Assembly (NCBI GenBank): GCA_017311185.1
Contig: JAESUZ010005539.1
Span: 496,001 to 560,000, forward strand
Length of the DNA stretch: 64,000 bases
DNA from: Proteles cristata cristata
Taxonomy: Eukaryota; Chordata; Mammalia; Carnivora; Hyaenidae
Direction of reading: 5' to 3'
Positions 34,965 to 45,265 of the stretch are shown piece after piece; position 1 is the stretch's first letter; each line of letters starts with the position of its first letter. The position numbers and the translations under genes are program-made. The notes beneath the pieces were generated by a model, which did no database searches, had not been told where the DNA came from, and saw only the letters and a list, made by a program, of their open reading frames with translations.

Positions 34965-35168
34965 CAAAGAGCTTGAATTTGGAGTCAGGCAGTTTGTACC
35001 CAGTCTTGACTCTAACCTTTGTTCCCCTGTGGGGTCTAGGATGAGCCTATGACTCTTCTGGGCCTCCGTTTCCGTCTTGAAGACAAATATTTCTTTAAGT
35101 AGATGTATGAAGTGCCAGGCACCCGGTACTTATTATTGGCAATTTGTGATGTTTTTATTAGCATTGTT
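34965..35168 (+). repeat. MIR SINE, sense
   Basis: 'gaatttggagtcaggcagtttgtacccagtcttgactctaac', 'ttctgggcctccgtttccgtcttgaa' and 'agtgccaggcacccggtacttattatt' match MIR head, core and 3' end in order. Confidence 0.75.
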
Positions 35169-37114
35169 ACTCTCCCTTCAGTCTGAGGGGAGTTGTCGCT
35201 GGAAGACCATTGGCACAAGATAGAATTTCTTTATAGTTCTCTCCCATGGCAACAAGAACGTCCGAAATTTTTAAAGAAGCAGTCTCAGGGGTAGGGAGGC
35301 GTGGGGACGGCAGAGTATAATCACATGGGCCGGGAAAAAGCCCCGGGGGGAGGTGGCAGATGTCAGCAGTAGAAGCAGAAAAGGGAAAGGTACCCCTGGA
35401 CCTGGAGGAAAGAGCAGAATGGCCTTCGAGCCCTTCTTTCTCCACAAAGTATCCCCGATTTTTATACCAGCAAGGGGCTCTTTTGACCCATCTCTCTTCA
35501 TCTCCTGACCTCCCCGAGGTACTAATGAGGCACGTTTATCCCTTACCCCAGAGTCTTCCCCTCTTTGATGGAGCTCCACCATTAGCCAGGGGAGCCCTCA
35601 GCAGTGATGTGGAGTGGGAAGAAGCCCTGGGTCCATGAACCAGGGGGGCGGAGGGGGGGACAGAACCCTTATCAAAGGAACTTTCTCCTTGGAGTCCCAA
35701 GTCGGAACTCTAAATGTTTTTTTTCATTTAACAAAATAAAACCAAAAACCCTAATATTCATGGTTATGGGCTCTATAGTCTATTCATGGTACGTTGCAGA
35801 GAAATCATAGGTAGTAGAATTGGGAAACCATGAAAAGCACTGTTTACATGGAAACTGCCTTTTGAGTCTCACGCAGATGTGGAGATCGCAAGTCCTTTAC
35901 AGCAGCGGGCCTTGCTGGTACTGTTCCCGTCGCTTCCCAGTGGGTAGATAGTGCGGACATCATGAGTTGTGCTGCCTCTTACACAACCACACGTAAAACC
36001 AAGCCTACCTTCTCAAGTGGTCATGGTTGAAAAATACTACCAAGGCAAAAGGTATATCAACCTGAAAAAAAAGAAAAGAGAGGGGGAAAAAAAGCTGACC
36101 CACGGGCCAAAGTTTGGCTTTGCCTCATTATGATGTGTGTTGACTTTACTGATCTGGAAACATTAACATGTGGTACAGAGGCAAGAGATTAAAAGCCTTT
36201 CAAAGAGAGAGTGAACATGCCCTTTGTTGAAACTCATTTCGCAATTGGATTTGCCTGGTGGTTCCGCAGTGGGTAAGCTGAGTTCTACAGATTTAAGAAG
36301 CCGATTTTTATAAAACCAGCTTTGTCAAAGTGGACCATTTTGATAGATATGACAGGGTGGCCATTTATTTTTAGAGTTGCCCACAGTGCCGTGATGGCAA
36401 TGACAGAAAGTCCACGAAGGCAAATCCTAAATGTGTTAGCTCACTCACTCTTCTTTTGAAAAGCATCACTTATTATAAACTGGACTGCATATTCTTCTCA
36501 TGATGAAGACAGATGATTTGGAGCCAAGCATGGTGAGACCAAGAAAAACAATACAGTGGGGTGGCCTCTTACTCAAGGTGAGATTTGAAATGTAGTGTTT
36601 CAGGTAGATATCCCTGAGAGTGAGAATCATGTTTGGAAATCCCTGAAGTTGCACATAAGGAACTGTCCAGGATTTAGGCTGTATGGTATATGAGGAATAC
36701 TTCTGTTTAGACATGGGAATCACCCTGGATGCCAAGACGCCACAGTGCTCTTGGTCCCAGAGACAAGGGGAAGAACGGAGAACTTTCGGACCTGTGTTGG
36801 TCTCCTGCTCCCTCCAAAGCATAAAAGGCCGTAGAGGAAATTGTTGTCCAATTACATCGTTACTTCCCGCTATTTTCATGCTGATCCGGGCCACTGGGTT
36901 TTGCAGGTTAAATGTAGATTTGATGTGAACCCTCCGTGCTGGCTTATGTCCGCTGAGGGAATGCATTCTGATGCGGCTGTTACCCTATGACAGAGTCCTG
37001 TTTAACATCAGCCAGAATGACTGTCAACTCCTCGTTGTAAATTACAAGTCTGGAAAAAAAAAACTCTGACTTGAAGAGAAGTGTACTTTTTTAGTCACTG
37101 GCTATTTCCTGGTA
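35169..37114. other. Unannotated DNA
   Basis: No exon or confident repeat. A G-rich run lies at 35642-35661. A 166-codon minus frame at 36966-36466 has no domain. 36060-36095 is purine-rich. Confidence 0.4.
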
Positions 37115-37132
37115 AAGTTGTTAGTTTAAATT

Positions 37133-37382
37133 TCTTTTTAATGTTTATTATTTATTTTTGAGAGAGAGAGAGACCGAGTGAGAGAGAGAGAGAGCAAGCA
37201 CGAGCAGGGGGAGGGGCAGAGAGAGAGGGAGACACAGAATCGGAAGCAGGCTCCAGGCTCTGAGCTGTCAGCACAGAGACCAGCGTGAGGCTCGAACTCA
37301 CGGGCCATGAGATCATGGCCATGATGTCGGACCATGAGCCGAAGTCGGATGCTCAACCGACTGGGCCATCCAGGCGCCTCTG
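37133..37382 (-). mobile_element. Felid tRNA-Lys SINE, antisense, with internal insertion
   Basis: Antisense subfamily B SINE with an 18-bp TSD (37115-37132 and 37383-37400, 16 of 18 identical). Relative to other copies in the window it carries about 18 extra bases between 'gagatcatg' and 'gagccgaagtcgg' (about 37316-37338) and an expanded GA tract (37160-37192). The tRNA-like promoter is thereby split between the A and B boxes. Confidence 0.95.
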
Positions 37383-37508
37383 AAGTTGCTACTTTAAATT
37401 AGTCTCACCTTTAGAAGTATGATTTCTTTCATTTTTATTTGTAAGCGTTACAAGCACCTCTAGCCAGCATTGAATAATCAGTTGTATTTTTTAAATAGGA
37501 CCTGTATT

Positions 37509-37749
37509 TTGGGGCTCTTGGATGGCCCAGTGAGTTAAGTGTACGACTCTTGATTTTGGCTCAGGTCATGATCTCATGGTCATGAGATGGAGCCCTGCGC
37601 TGGGCTCTGCACAGGGTGGGGACCTGCTTAAGTTCCTCTCTCCCTCTGCCCCTCTCCCCAGCTCACACTCTCTCTCTCTCTGAAATTAAAATAAAATTAA
37701 AATTAAAATAAAATAAAGTAAAGTAAAATAAAATAAAATAAAATAAATA
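37509..37749 (+). mobile_element. Older CAN SINE, sense
   Basis: Head 'ggggctcttggatggcccagtgag', 'gtacgactcttgattttggctcaggtcatgatctcatgg', but body 'ctctgcacagggtggggacctgc' instead of the felid 'gacagctcagagcctgg'. This marks a different, older carnivore subfamily. The tail is a long (AAAAT)-rich tract. TSD of about 15 bp (AAATAGGACCTGTAT) at 37494-37508 and 37749-37763. Confidence 0.93.
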
Positions 37750-37794
37750 AATAGGACCTGTATCTATACATAGAGAAAAGGAAGACTGAGGCAT

Positions 37795-38005
37795 AATTAT
37801 ACATCTGTGTGATAGTTTACCTATTTTAAAGGGCTTTTGTATACATATTTGGTTTTATCTTCACATAACCCAGTGAAACAGAGAAGCACTAGCTTCATGT
37901 AACATCTAAGGAAACTAACAGGTTGAGAGATTTCTCCCAGGAGCATAATCAGTAGTTTATGATAAAAGTAGTTTATGCTCTTAGAAGATGAACACATATC
38001 TTTCA
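37795..38005 (-). repeat. MIR SINE, antisense, decayed
   Basis: 'tttatcttcacataacccagtgaaacagagaagcactagcttcatgtaacatctaaggaaactaacaggttgagagatttctcccaggagcataatcag' follows antisense MIR core order with many changes. Confidence 0.55.
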
Positions 38006-38251
38006 TTTCTGTAGATTTTATAGATGCTTATGCCAGAACTCAAAGTCAGTAGAATGAAAAAGAAGTTTTGTCAATCATTTGCTGTAATAATAGTTCTTCT
38101 AGAACTTGAAGGAAAAAAAATTTTTGCTCCTCCTTTCCCCCTGAAATGGTTTGGAATCTCCTAACTATGTAAATTTGTCAAGAACAGCTAAGTGGTCAGG
38201 GGACAGGGCTCTTTTCGTCCCCATGGAAATGCATGACAACAGTGGAATGTA
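38006..38251. other. Unannotated interval
   Basis: Nothing recognised. Confidence 0.4.
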
Positions 38252-38282
38252 GTCGAAGGGGCCAGATTCGAAGGGGCCAGAT
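38252..38282. repeat. 15-bp tandem duplication
   Basis: The word TCGAAGGGGCCAGAT occurs twice in direct succession (about 38252-38266 and 38267-38281), interrupting the start of a MIR-like segment. Confidence 0.8.
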
Positions 38283-38415
38283 ACCCAGGCCTGGCCCAGG
38301 CCTCGCTCTTTCACTTCCTATCAGTTAACTGTGGGTGAGGCAGCCCTCACAATGGGGATCAAATACCCACCTCCCTGTCTCAGTTTGTAAAAATCAAATT
38401 AAAACAGTGCTATGG
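38283..38415 (+). repeat. MIR-like fragment, sense
   Basis: 'ggcctcgctctttcacttcctatcagttaactgtgggtgaggcagccc' and 'acccacctccctgtctcagtttgtaaaaatc' resemble the MIR core in scrambled, decayed form. Low certainty. Confidence 0.4.
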
Positions 38416-38576
38416 TTTAAGAGTCTTTTGGACATTTAAACAATATACAAAATGTAAATATTTTAATCAGGAGTTGCTGTCTTGCTTCCCACTAAAAGAT
38501 TCCCTCCTAGGAGTTTATTTTTCTTGTCTGCTCCGCAGTGTGTGGCTAGTAATATTTCCCCATCAAGTTCTGGGGT

Positions 38577-38655
38577 GGGGTTTTTTGGTTTTTTGGTTTT
38601 TTGGCTTTTTGGTTTTTTTGGTTTTTTGACTTTTTGGTTTTTTGGTTGTTTTCTT
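38577..38655. repeat. (GGTTTTTT)n minisatellite
   Basis: About ten units of GG plus five to seven T, with occasional GC or GA in place of GG. The strand asymmetry is extreme (no A, almost no C on the plus strand). It produces the artefactual F/G/L/W open frame on plus and K/P on minus. Confidence 0.95.
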
Positions 38656-39273
38656 TGTGTGTGTATTTTTGTAAGTGGGCTTCTCTTGCTGAATCTTCTA
38701 GCAAGAACTATTTCTCCTGAAATCTTCATCATGTCACCAAGAGTTATGTAAATGTTACCTGTCCTTCTTTATTTGTTGCAAAATTTAGGGACAGGGAGGA
38801 AGACCGTGTATGTTTTCTTAAAATCAATGGCCAGCACATTACTGTAAAACCTATTGATTAAAAACACAAAGTATAATGTTAGTCATTTAGTCTGTGAAGT
38901 GATGCAATAAGGGAAGAAATTTATCCTTTGACTTTTGCATTAACCTTTTATTGACTGCTTGCATACCCATAATTAACACACACTTTAGCTAAAGTGGTTA
39001 ATTTTAGCACGGTGACCAGTGCTCGCTAATGTAGCTGCAATCCCAGTCACCCAGATGTAAGTTTGGCCCTGGGGGAAATCAGCATTGCTGAGGCCCTGTA
39101 TGAGTTACACCTGTGGGAAGAGAAGGGGCTGCTACCCCTCCACCCCCTCTACCCCCCAACCCCACCAGCCAACACTGTTCGCTGGCTTCCAGTGATGTCC
39201 CCGGGTCATTCACGGAGAACCATTCCTCAGTAGCAAGAGGTTTTGGGTGTGGCTCATAGAGTCCTTGGAATCA
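38656..39273. other. Unannotated DNA
   Basis: No gene or repeat recognised. 38880-39060 is AT-rich and unique, with possible conserved texture ('taacctttta', 'cataattaacac'). A C-rich run lies at 39136-39167. Confidence 0.4.
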
Positions 39274-39293
39274 AAATAAAGTGCATTTGAGAG

Positions 39294-39510
39294 GCGCCTG
39301 GGTGGCTTAGTCGGTTAAGCCTCTGACTTTCGCTTAGGTCATGATCTTGCGCTTTATGAGTTCGAGCCCTGCATTGGGCTCTGTGCTGACTGCCAGCTCG
39401 GAGCCTGGAGCCTGTTTCAGAATCTGTGTCTCCCTCTCTCTCTGACCCTCCCCTGCTCATGCTGTCTCTCTCTCTGTCTCCTAGAAATAAGTAAAAAATA
39501 TTTTAAAAAT
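39294..39510 (+). mobile_element. Felid tRNA-Lys SINE, sense, subfamily A
   Basis: Head 'gcgcctgggtggcttagtcgg', 'ttcgcttaggtcatgatc', B box 'gagttcgagccctg', body 'gctgactgccagctcggagcctgg', tail 'tcctagaaataagtaaaaaat'. A 20-bp perfect TSD (39274-39293 and 39511-39530, beginning AAATAAAGTGC). Confidence 0.96.
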
Positions 39511-39658
39511 AAATAAAGTGCATTTGAGAGGGAAAGAGAGATGCCGTGGGTGTTATTTTCCTTTGCTCCCTTGTAATGCTTCATGAAAGGGGCCAGGGGC
39601 TTCTGGGTAGATCCAAGTTTATTTGCTCACCAGGAAGCATTAAAAATGGGATTTGCTT

Positions 39659-39865
39659 GGCATGCCTCAGTGGCTCAACCAGTTAAGCATCCAACTCTTG
39701 GTTTCAGCTCCAGTCGTGATCTCATGGTTCACAGGATCAAGCCCCACATCGGGCTCCATGCTGACAGCGCAGAGCCTGCCTGAGAGTCTCTTCTCTTCTC
39801 TCTTTCTCTCTCTCTCTCTCAAAATAAATAAATAAATAAATAAACATTTAAAATTTAAATAAATA
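39659..39865 (+). mobile_element. Older CAN SINE, sense
   Basis: Head 'catgcctcagtggctcaaccag', 'caactcttggtttcagctccagtcgtgatctcatgg', body 'ctgacagcgcagagcctgcctgagagtc', short CT tract, (AAAT)n tail. 15-bp TSD with one mismatch (39644-39658 and 39866-39880). Divergence is greater than in subfamilies A and B. Confidence 0.92.
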
Positions 39866-39880
39866 AAATAGGATTTGCTT

Positions 39881-40334
39881 TAGGATGGGAATAGAGAGGA
39901 CAAGGTTGAAAGCGGAAAAGACCACCTTCTTACTGTTTGGGTGGGTCTGGAATGATCTACTCTCCTTGGGAGCCCGGAGTGTAGGGAAGTTTTCTTTTAA
40001 CCTCCTTGAGAAAAGTCACCCAGCTGTGGCCATTGAAGCTGGCTTGTCTGCGTGCAGGGACCTATTTGGATGACACCAGCGCACCCTTGTTTTCTGCAGA
40101 GAAGTTTGCCTCAAATAGAAATATCATTTGAACCCAAAGCAAAAGCCAGCGTTTTCCTGCCTTCATACCCGGACAGTCCCTCCATGCACCACACTGTGTC
40201 AGCCGCATCTCAGTTTGGAGGCAAGATCGTCCATGTCCCCTTGGCAGACAGGCCCGTGGCAACAGAGGGTGTAGTAAAATGTCGCGGGGGAGGGGGAGGG
40301 GAGCAACTGACAGGTAGGGAGCATGGCCCACATA
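39881..40334. other. Unannotated DNA with G-rich tract
   Basis: 40285-40301 (GGGGGAGGGGGAGGGG) is a potential G-quadruplex on the plus strand. No exon supported. Confidence 0.4.
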
Positions 40335-40690
40335 TCAGCTGGGACTCTTTGGCTGCAAGTGACAGGAAGACGTAACTCAATAACAAATTGTGAACCTGAA
40401 AAAAATCTAAGCACAGACTTCAGGTGAGGCTTGATCCAGCTATGAACACTATCCCCCAGGAGCCAGCCCCTTGCTGCATGTAACCAAATGACCGTGGCGG
40501 TCCCAGATGGTGCACCCTGATGGTTCACAGGACATAAGACAGGCTTTTTCCGCAGACCCCCCACCAGTCCCTGGGCTAGTGCCCCACTCTTGCCCTGGAT
40601 TGGATCATGTGCTTCCCCCTAAGCCTCTTCCCGTGGCTGGGAGAGTGTGGTGTACTCATTAGGCAGTCAGTCAAGGCTCTCCCCCGGCTG
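40335..40690. repeat. Ancient mammalian interspersed repeat (family not named)
   Basis: 'ggctgcaagtgacaggaagacgtaactcaataac', later 'ggattggatcatgtgcttccccct' matches the beginning and later part of a widespread old repeat starting 'ggttgcaagtgacagaaacccaactcaaac'. I recognise the pattern without a family name. Confidence 0.5.
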
Positions 40691-41264
40691 TAGAGATGAA
40701 CCCAATCCCCCCAAACCACATGGTCAAGCACGGGGAAGGGGCGGGTTCCCTGCAGGAAAAGTCCAGTCTTCTTGGTGGGGGAGGTAGGGATAGACACAGA
40801 CTGCAAGTGTTCATGAAGGTCAGCACTTCCTAAGAGAACTTGGGGCCCCTTTCTTTCGCACAGAACCATAGAGTACGTGTGCTAAGCAACAATCTGACTT
40901 TCTTTTCCATAAATGCCGAGTCAATCCGGAACAGCCGCCACTCAGAGAGTCCGACAACAGCACCTTATATTAATTCTTGATCTTCGGGAATAACTGTTGA
41001 GCCATCCCGAATCTGAGCGTTCTAGCCCGTTCCTGGAAAGCTAGACTGCTTATGCTTCAGGGTCCTGGAGTATCACACTGTGATAGGATTCAGCCACAGG
41101 CTCAGTTTGATTCAAGCCAAAAAGAGCTCCTTCCATACCTCCAGAGCTGCTAGAAAGAGCCAGTCCAGAGGCCACCCACTCAGTTGGTATGAAGAGAGGG
41201 GATAGCCACAGGGACCACAGGTAATTCCACACTTGACTTTATCACCTATCCTTCACTAGGGCTC
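40691..41264. other. Unannotated DNA
   Basis: No gene or repeat recognised. Confidence 0.4.
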
Positions 41265-41334
41265 ATCATGGAAGTAATGGCAGTGATAATATTTAATATC
41301 TGCTGAGTGCTTACTGCATGCCCGGAAGTGTTCT

Positions 41335-41564
41335 TTTTTTTTTTTTTTTTTTTAATGTTTTATTTATTTCTAGGAGAGAGAGAGAGAGAGAGACAGCGTT
41401 AGCAGGGGAGGGTCAGAGAGAGAGGGAGTCACAGACTGAAACAGGCTCCAGGCTCTGAGCTGGCAGTCAGCACAGAGCCCGACGCAGGGCTCGAACCCAC
41501 GAACCGTGAGATCATGACCTAAGCGAAAGTCGGACGCTTAACTGACTAAGCCACCCAGGAGCCC
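41335..41564 (-). mobile_element. Felid tRNA-Lys SINE, antisense, subfamily A
   Basis: Long T tract (41334-41353), 'tgttttatttatttctaggag', 'gagctggcagtcagcac', 'gacctaagcgaaagtcgg', head 'taactgactaagccacccaggagcccc'. 18-bp TSD with one mismatch (41317-41334 and 41565-41582, CATGCCCGGAAGTGTTCT). Confidence 0.97.
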
Positions 41565-41649
41565 CATGCCCGAAAGTGTTCTGAGCACTCCGCAGGTACT
41601 AATTGATTTAACCTTTACAACAGCCCCTGAAGTAAGTACTAGTATTCCC

Positions 41650-41688
41650 ATCATCATCATCATCATCATCATCACTCACTCACTCACC
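41650..41688. repeat. (CAT)n / (CACT)n microsatellite
   Basis: About eight CAT units followed by CACT-type units, inside the split MIR. Confidence 0.92.
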
Positions 41689-41790
41689 GTTAACCACGGC
41701 GCTTCAACCTCCCTCCTGCCCCATCTCAGGAGATGAGCCCGAAAGAGGCAGAATGAGTGATTTGAGCAAGAGAAGTTAAAACAGAAACGC

Positions 41791-42379
41791 GGCCATGCCT
41801 TCACGCGATTCTCACTCTCTTCTTCAGAGAGTTCCACCGTCTGGCACGGTGTTGAATCGGACAGTATGACTTGAGGTGGCCACAGCCGTCCTTCCTGGAG
41901 GCAAATGCATCAGCCAAAACAGCAAGCCCTCTGCTGGGCCCCGTCACCGCCTTTTGGAAATTGTCCAGGAGCATTGGTCTTAAAGGGAGTTTCAAAGCAA
42001 CCTGGAAAAATCTGATTTATGACCGTAAAGAAACCCAACAAAGGTTTCTACCTCTGGCCCAGAGGGAGGCAGTGAGTGCACAGAGCACCTAGCCTCTCAG
42101 GACCTGGATGGAAAGGAACTGGCATTCACACCAGGCAGGCTTTTGGTCGCAGAAAATCACAGAGCACCTTTCCCCAGAAGAAAAGCTGGTGGGAAGCTTC
42201 TAGAACACGGCAGAAGCAAACCTCTGCAGCAGAGGATTGAATATTTGCAATACTTTCTCAAAGTGAGGGGGCAAACCCATTTGACAGGTGAAAAAGCATT
42301 GCTATTGACTTTTCACAAACCTTATGATATTCTAGGTGGATCGACACTTATCATAGCCCTTTAATCTGCCAGCCAGGAT
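41791..42379. other. Unannotated DNA
   Basis: No gene or repeat recognised. Short frames on both strands lack domains. Confidence 0.4.
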
Positions 42380-42570
42380 AATGTGCTCACAGATAATTTA
42401 TCCGCTGAGAGTCTGAAATGCTCAATTTGGAATAACTTTCCCTACCTAGTAAATTGAGCATTACTCTGTGATTCTGAAGCAGAGAGAAAGCACAATTTAA
42501 AAAGCTTTGCCGAGTTCCTTTGTAATTAGTCGCAGCTTCTCCTGAATATTAATTCCCCTCCATGCCTTTC
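42380..42570. other. Candidate conserved noncoding element with a perfect 12-bp stem
   Basis: AT-rich unique sequence containing AATGCTCAATTT (42417-42428) and its exact reverse complement AAATTGAGCATT (42451-42462), separated by 22 bases. No repeat family recognised around it. The stem could form in RNA or be two inverted copies of one binding site. Function is unknown. Confidence 0.4.
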
Positions 42571-43499
42571 ATGTGATTTAGAGACTATCTCTGGAACTAC
42601 AGAGACGCACCCTCAGAACCACGACAGCAAGCGGCCGAGTGTCAAACACCTATTATTAAGTAGTCTGCAGAACGCACCCTCTGTTCTTCAGTGCTGTGTG
42701 GGGCTTATCGGTGCAAACAGTTTAATATTTATGCTAAGAGGATTGTCAAAAGCAGCTTCTGTTGCTTTAATTCTTGTTTTAAATAAATAATGAGAACATT
42801 TAAACACATTACTCTTCTTGGGGCCCTGAGGTCAGCTAATCTTATTATTTATGAAGTGATGTGCTACATAATAGTACTTAGTGCATGTTAACAGACGCTA
42901 TTATCAGGGTCTGATGCGGAGAGCCGAAGATATATTGGAATGTTACGTGTAATGTACGACGGATTGAGTGCATAGGATGCCGGTATAGCAATTAACCACA
43001 CGAGAAAATAGGTGTAAAGTTGAAGTATGCTTTCCCGTGGGGATCCCCTCACCATTAATAACTCCCCAGAGAAGAAGATGTCTTTTAGTTAGGAACCTTC
43101 TCTGCCATCACGCTGGGAAGTAGGGAGGGCCAAGGAGATTCCATTCTTTGATCTCTTCATAGCTGGCCCTACACGGAAGACAAATCGTGGGTAAGGACCA
43201 CTTTTTAATTGATTTAGAGAACACTGCAGAGACAGTGGGGGTGGGGAAGAACCCATGCGGCTCTTTCAAGCGGACTCACCGTATTTCCTTTTGGGTATAT
43301 ACGCTTACACTGCCCTGCGCTCCAACACAGTTGGGAAACTCTTCATTTCTTGTTGCGATTTGTGTTTCATTCTCTCTGATCCTCGTTTTGCAGACGAATA
43401 AAGCCAAAGCCACTGAGCTTTCCCAGACCAATTTTAAATAAGCCGGTCTTTCCGAGAGGTAGATGCCTGCCAGGGTGGCGATGGTGTTGCCTCAACTTT
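42571..43499. other. Unannotated unique DNA
   Basis: 42700-42990 is AT-rich with many TTTAAT/ATTTAT words and may continue a conserved domain. No exon or repeat recognised. Confidence 0.35.
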
Positions 43500-43970
43500 T
43501 TTTTTCCCCCCTACAAGGCTATAATTTAGTTGCATGTGATAATTAATTTCTCTACTATTGATGAATAATCCATTTAATAAAAACCGTGATTTAAGTGTTT
43601 TCCTTAGGGAGTAACTCTTGCTAGCCTTTTAATTTAATTTTGTGGAAGTTTTCCCCACCTATTCATCAGTGGAAATGATTATTAACCTCTATTTGCATAT
43701 ATCCTTATAAATCGGGTCTCTCCTTGGAGTGCCTTTTCCTGAGAACAGCAGGCTGGGACACTTGTAAATCTCTAGAATCTCCAAAGTCAATCCCAGCCTG
43801 TAATATTGTTTAATCTATTCTTGGACGTTTTAATGCAGTAAATTCAATTTAATCTTTCCCAGTAATCTAGTAATACATTGAAATCCCACAAACATTTAAA
43901 TCTGATAATGGCTTAATCACACACTTTAAATAATGGTTGAGATAATGAAAAAAATAATTCACTATTTTAA
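43500..43970. other. Candidate conserved noncoding block
   Basis: Nearly 500 bases of repeat-free, AT-rich sequence with many homeodomain cores ('gataattaatttc' near 43539, 'ttttaatttaatttt' near 43627), an octamer ATTTGCAT (43691-43698), and a 10-bp inverted repeat CAGGCTGGGA / TCCCAGCCTG (43749-43758, 43791-43800). The texture is that of a developmental enhancer. Inference only. Confidence 0.38.
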
Positions 43971-43983
43971 AAACAGAGTAACT

Positions 43984-44210
43984 GGGGCACCTGGGTGGCT
44001 CAGTCGGTTGAGCGTCTGACTTTGGCTCAGGTCATGATCTCATGGTTTGTGGGTTCGAGCCCCGCGTCGGTCTCTGTGATGACAGCTAACTCAGAGCCTG
44101 GAGCCTGTTTCGGATTCTGTGTCTCCCTCTGTCTCTGACCCTCCCCTGCCCACACTGTCTCTCTTTCTCTCAAAAATAAATAAAATATTTAAAAAATAAA
44201 TAAATAAAGG
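43984..44210 (+). mobile_element. Felid tRNA-Lys SINE, sense
   Basis: Head 'ggggcacctgggtggctcagtcgg', intact B box 'gggttcgagccccgcg', body 'gacagctaactcagagcctggagcctg' (4-base extra step as at 13457), tail 'caaaaataaataaaatattt', intermediate between subfamilies. 10-bp TSD CAGAGTAACT at 43974-43983 and 44211-44220. Confidence 0.96.
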
Positions 44211-44220
44211 CAGAGTAACT

Positions 44221-45084
44221 AAACTTTCCTGGGTGACTGGCTTCTGTGGAAGCCACTGGAGATGATACAAAGCAGTAATTGAAACATGAAAAAGAAGTTC
44301 CAGTACCATGAAGAACAGTTCTTCCATCTTAAAAGCACCTGCTTGCTGCCTGGTGAACTCATTCTTTCACATTGTCACCACCACCACCACAGAGGGTTAT
44401 ATCCGGAATGTTGGGCAGTGTCGTTCCAAACCGCACATGAGTTTGGGTCTTCCAGGAATTTCTTCCCGTGGATTAATTCCTGTTCTTCCTACTCTTCCAG
44501 GTGCCAGTCCCGAATTGCCCGGACTCTACCCGTGGGTCAGAAGCCAGAGTGTCGGCCATATTGGGAAAAGGATGACCCCTCGATGCCTCTGCCATTTGAT
44601 CTCACAGACATTGTTTCAGAGCTCCGAGGTCTGCTTCTGGAAGCAAAACCCTAGAGGGAGCACAAGTCTTAGGTGGAGGAAGAAAAGATAGTTTTGACTT
44701 CCTTCCTCCAGCCACGTCATGGGCTCGGACATCGCAGTATATGGGTAGACTTGGCCTTTAGATTGTAGATCCTGGGTCCCGGTTGGAAAGAGTAGGGAAT
44801 GGAGCCCATGAATATTAAAATGTTTAAAAACGACACAAGTGTTATAATCTGATTTGGTATGAAACGAAAACCCACCCCCGTAATACTATTTCCCTACTTG
44901 GATTTTTAAGGTGAGCCATTCATCTCCCAAGGGCCAAGGTGACAGTTGTGAGCCCAGCCTGTGACAGAGCCCAACCTACTTTCCACCTTCCCAAGCCTTT
45001 TCAGAGACTGTAGAGTAAAAGATTCTAAAGTCATTCGGGGGAGCACAGAACCTAGATCTGTTCCCCTCAGTTTCTCACAACACC
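44221..45084. other. Unannotated DNA
   Basis: No supported exon. Two overlapping plus frames (44286-44654, 44308-44691) of 122-127 codons in different frames cover the same bases with no domain. Confidence 0.4.
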
Positions 45085-45265
45085 TTCTAGAGGCCATGCT
45101 GTCCAATATGGTAGCCGCTAGCTGGGTGTGGCTTCTTAAATTCAGTTTCAGTCCTAATTAAAAATTCAGCTCCCTGGCTGCACTAGCCATGTGTCAAGTG
45201 CTTCACAGCCGCATGTGACTGGTGACTAGTGTATCGGGCAGCGCAGATGCAGGACATTTTCATCG
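45085..45265. mobile_element. Ancient DNA-transposon-like repeat with inverted ends
   Basis: 'catgctgtccaatatggtagccgctagctgggtgtggc' near the left and 'agccgcatgtgactggtgactagtgtatcgggcagcgc' near the right are imperfect reverse complements. They match the common mammalian 'gctgtccaatatggtagccactagccacatgtggc' repeat. Likely a non-autonomous hAT-type element; family not named. Confidence 0.6.

Larger units (their letters stand above)
41265..41790 (-). repeat. MIR SINE, antisense, split by a felid SINE
   Basis: Left part 'gcagtgataatatttaatatctgctgagtgcttactgcatgcccggaagtgttct' and right part 'ctgagcactccgcaggtactaattgatttaacctttacaacagcccctgaagtaagtactagtattcccatcatc', then 'gaggcagaatgagtgatttgagc', are consecutive antisense MIR segments separated by the SINE at 41335-41564. 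A CAT/CACT expansion lies within the right part. Confidence 0.75.

Noticed and set aside
36466..36966. 166-codon minus-strand open frame
   Set aside because: No domain and no splice-site structure; a single chance frame of this size is plausible in 64 kb on six frames. A protein search with a hit would change this.
38577..38655. Regularly spaced repeat as a CRISPR-like array
   Set aside because: Units are 8-9 bases with no spacers, and the host is a mammal; it is a simple minisatellite.
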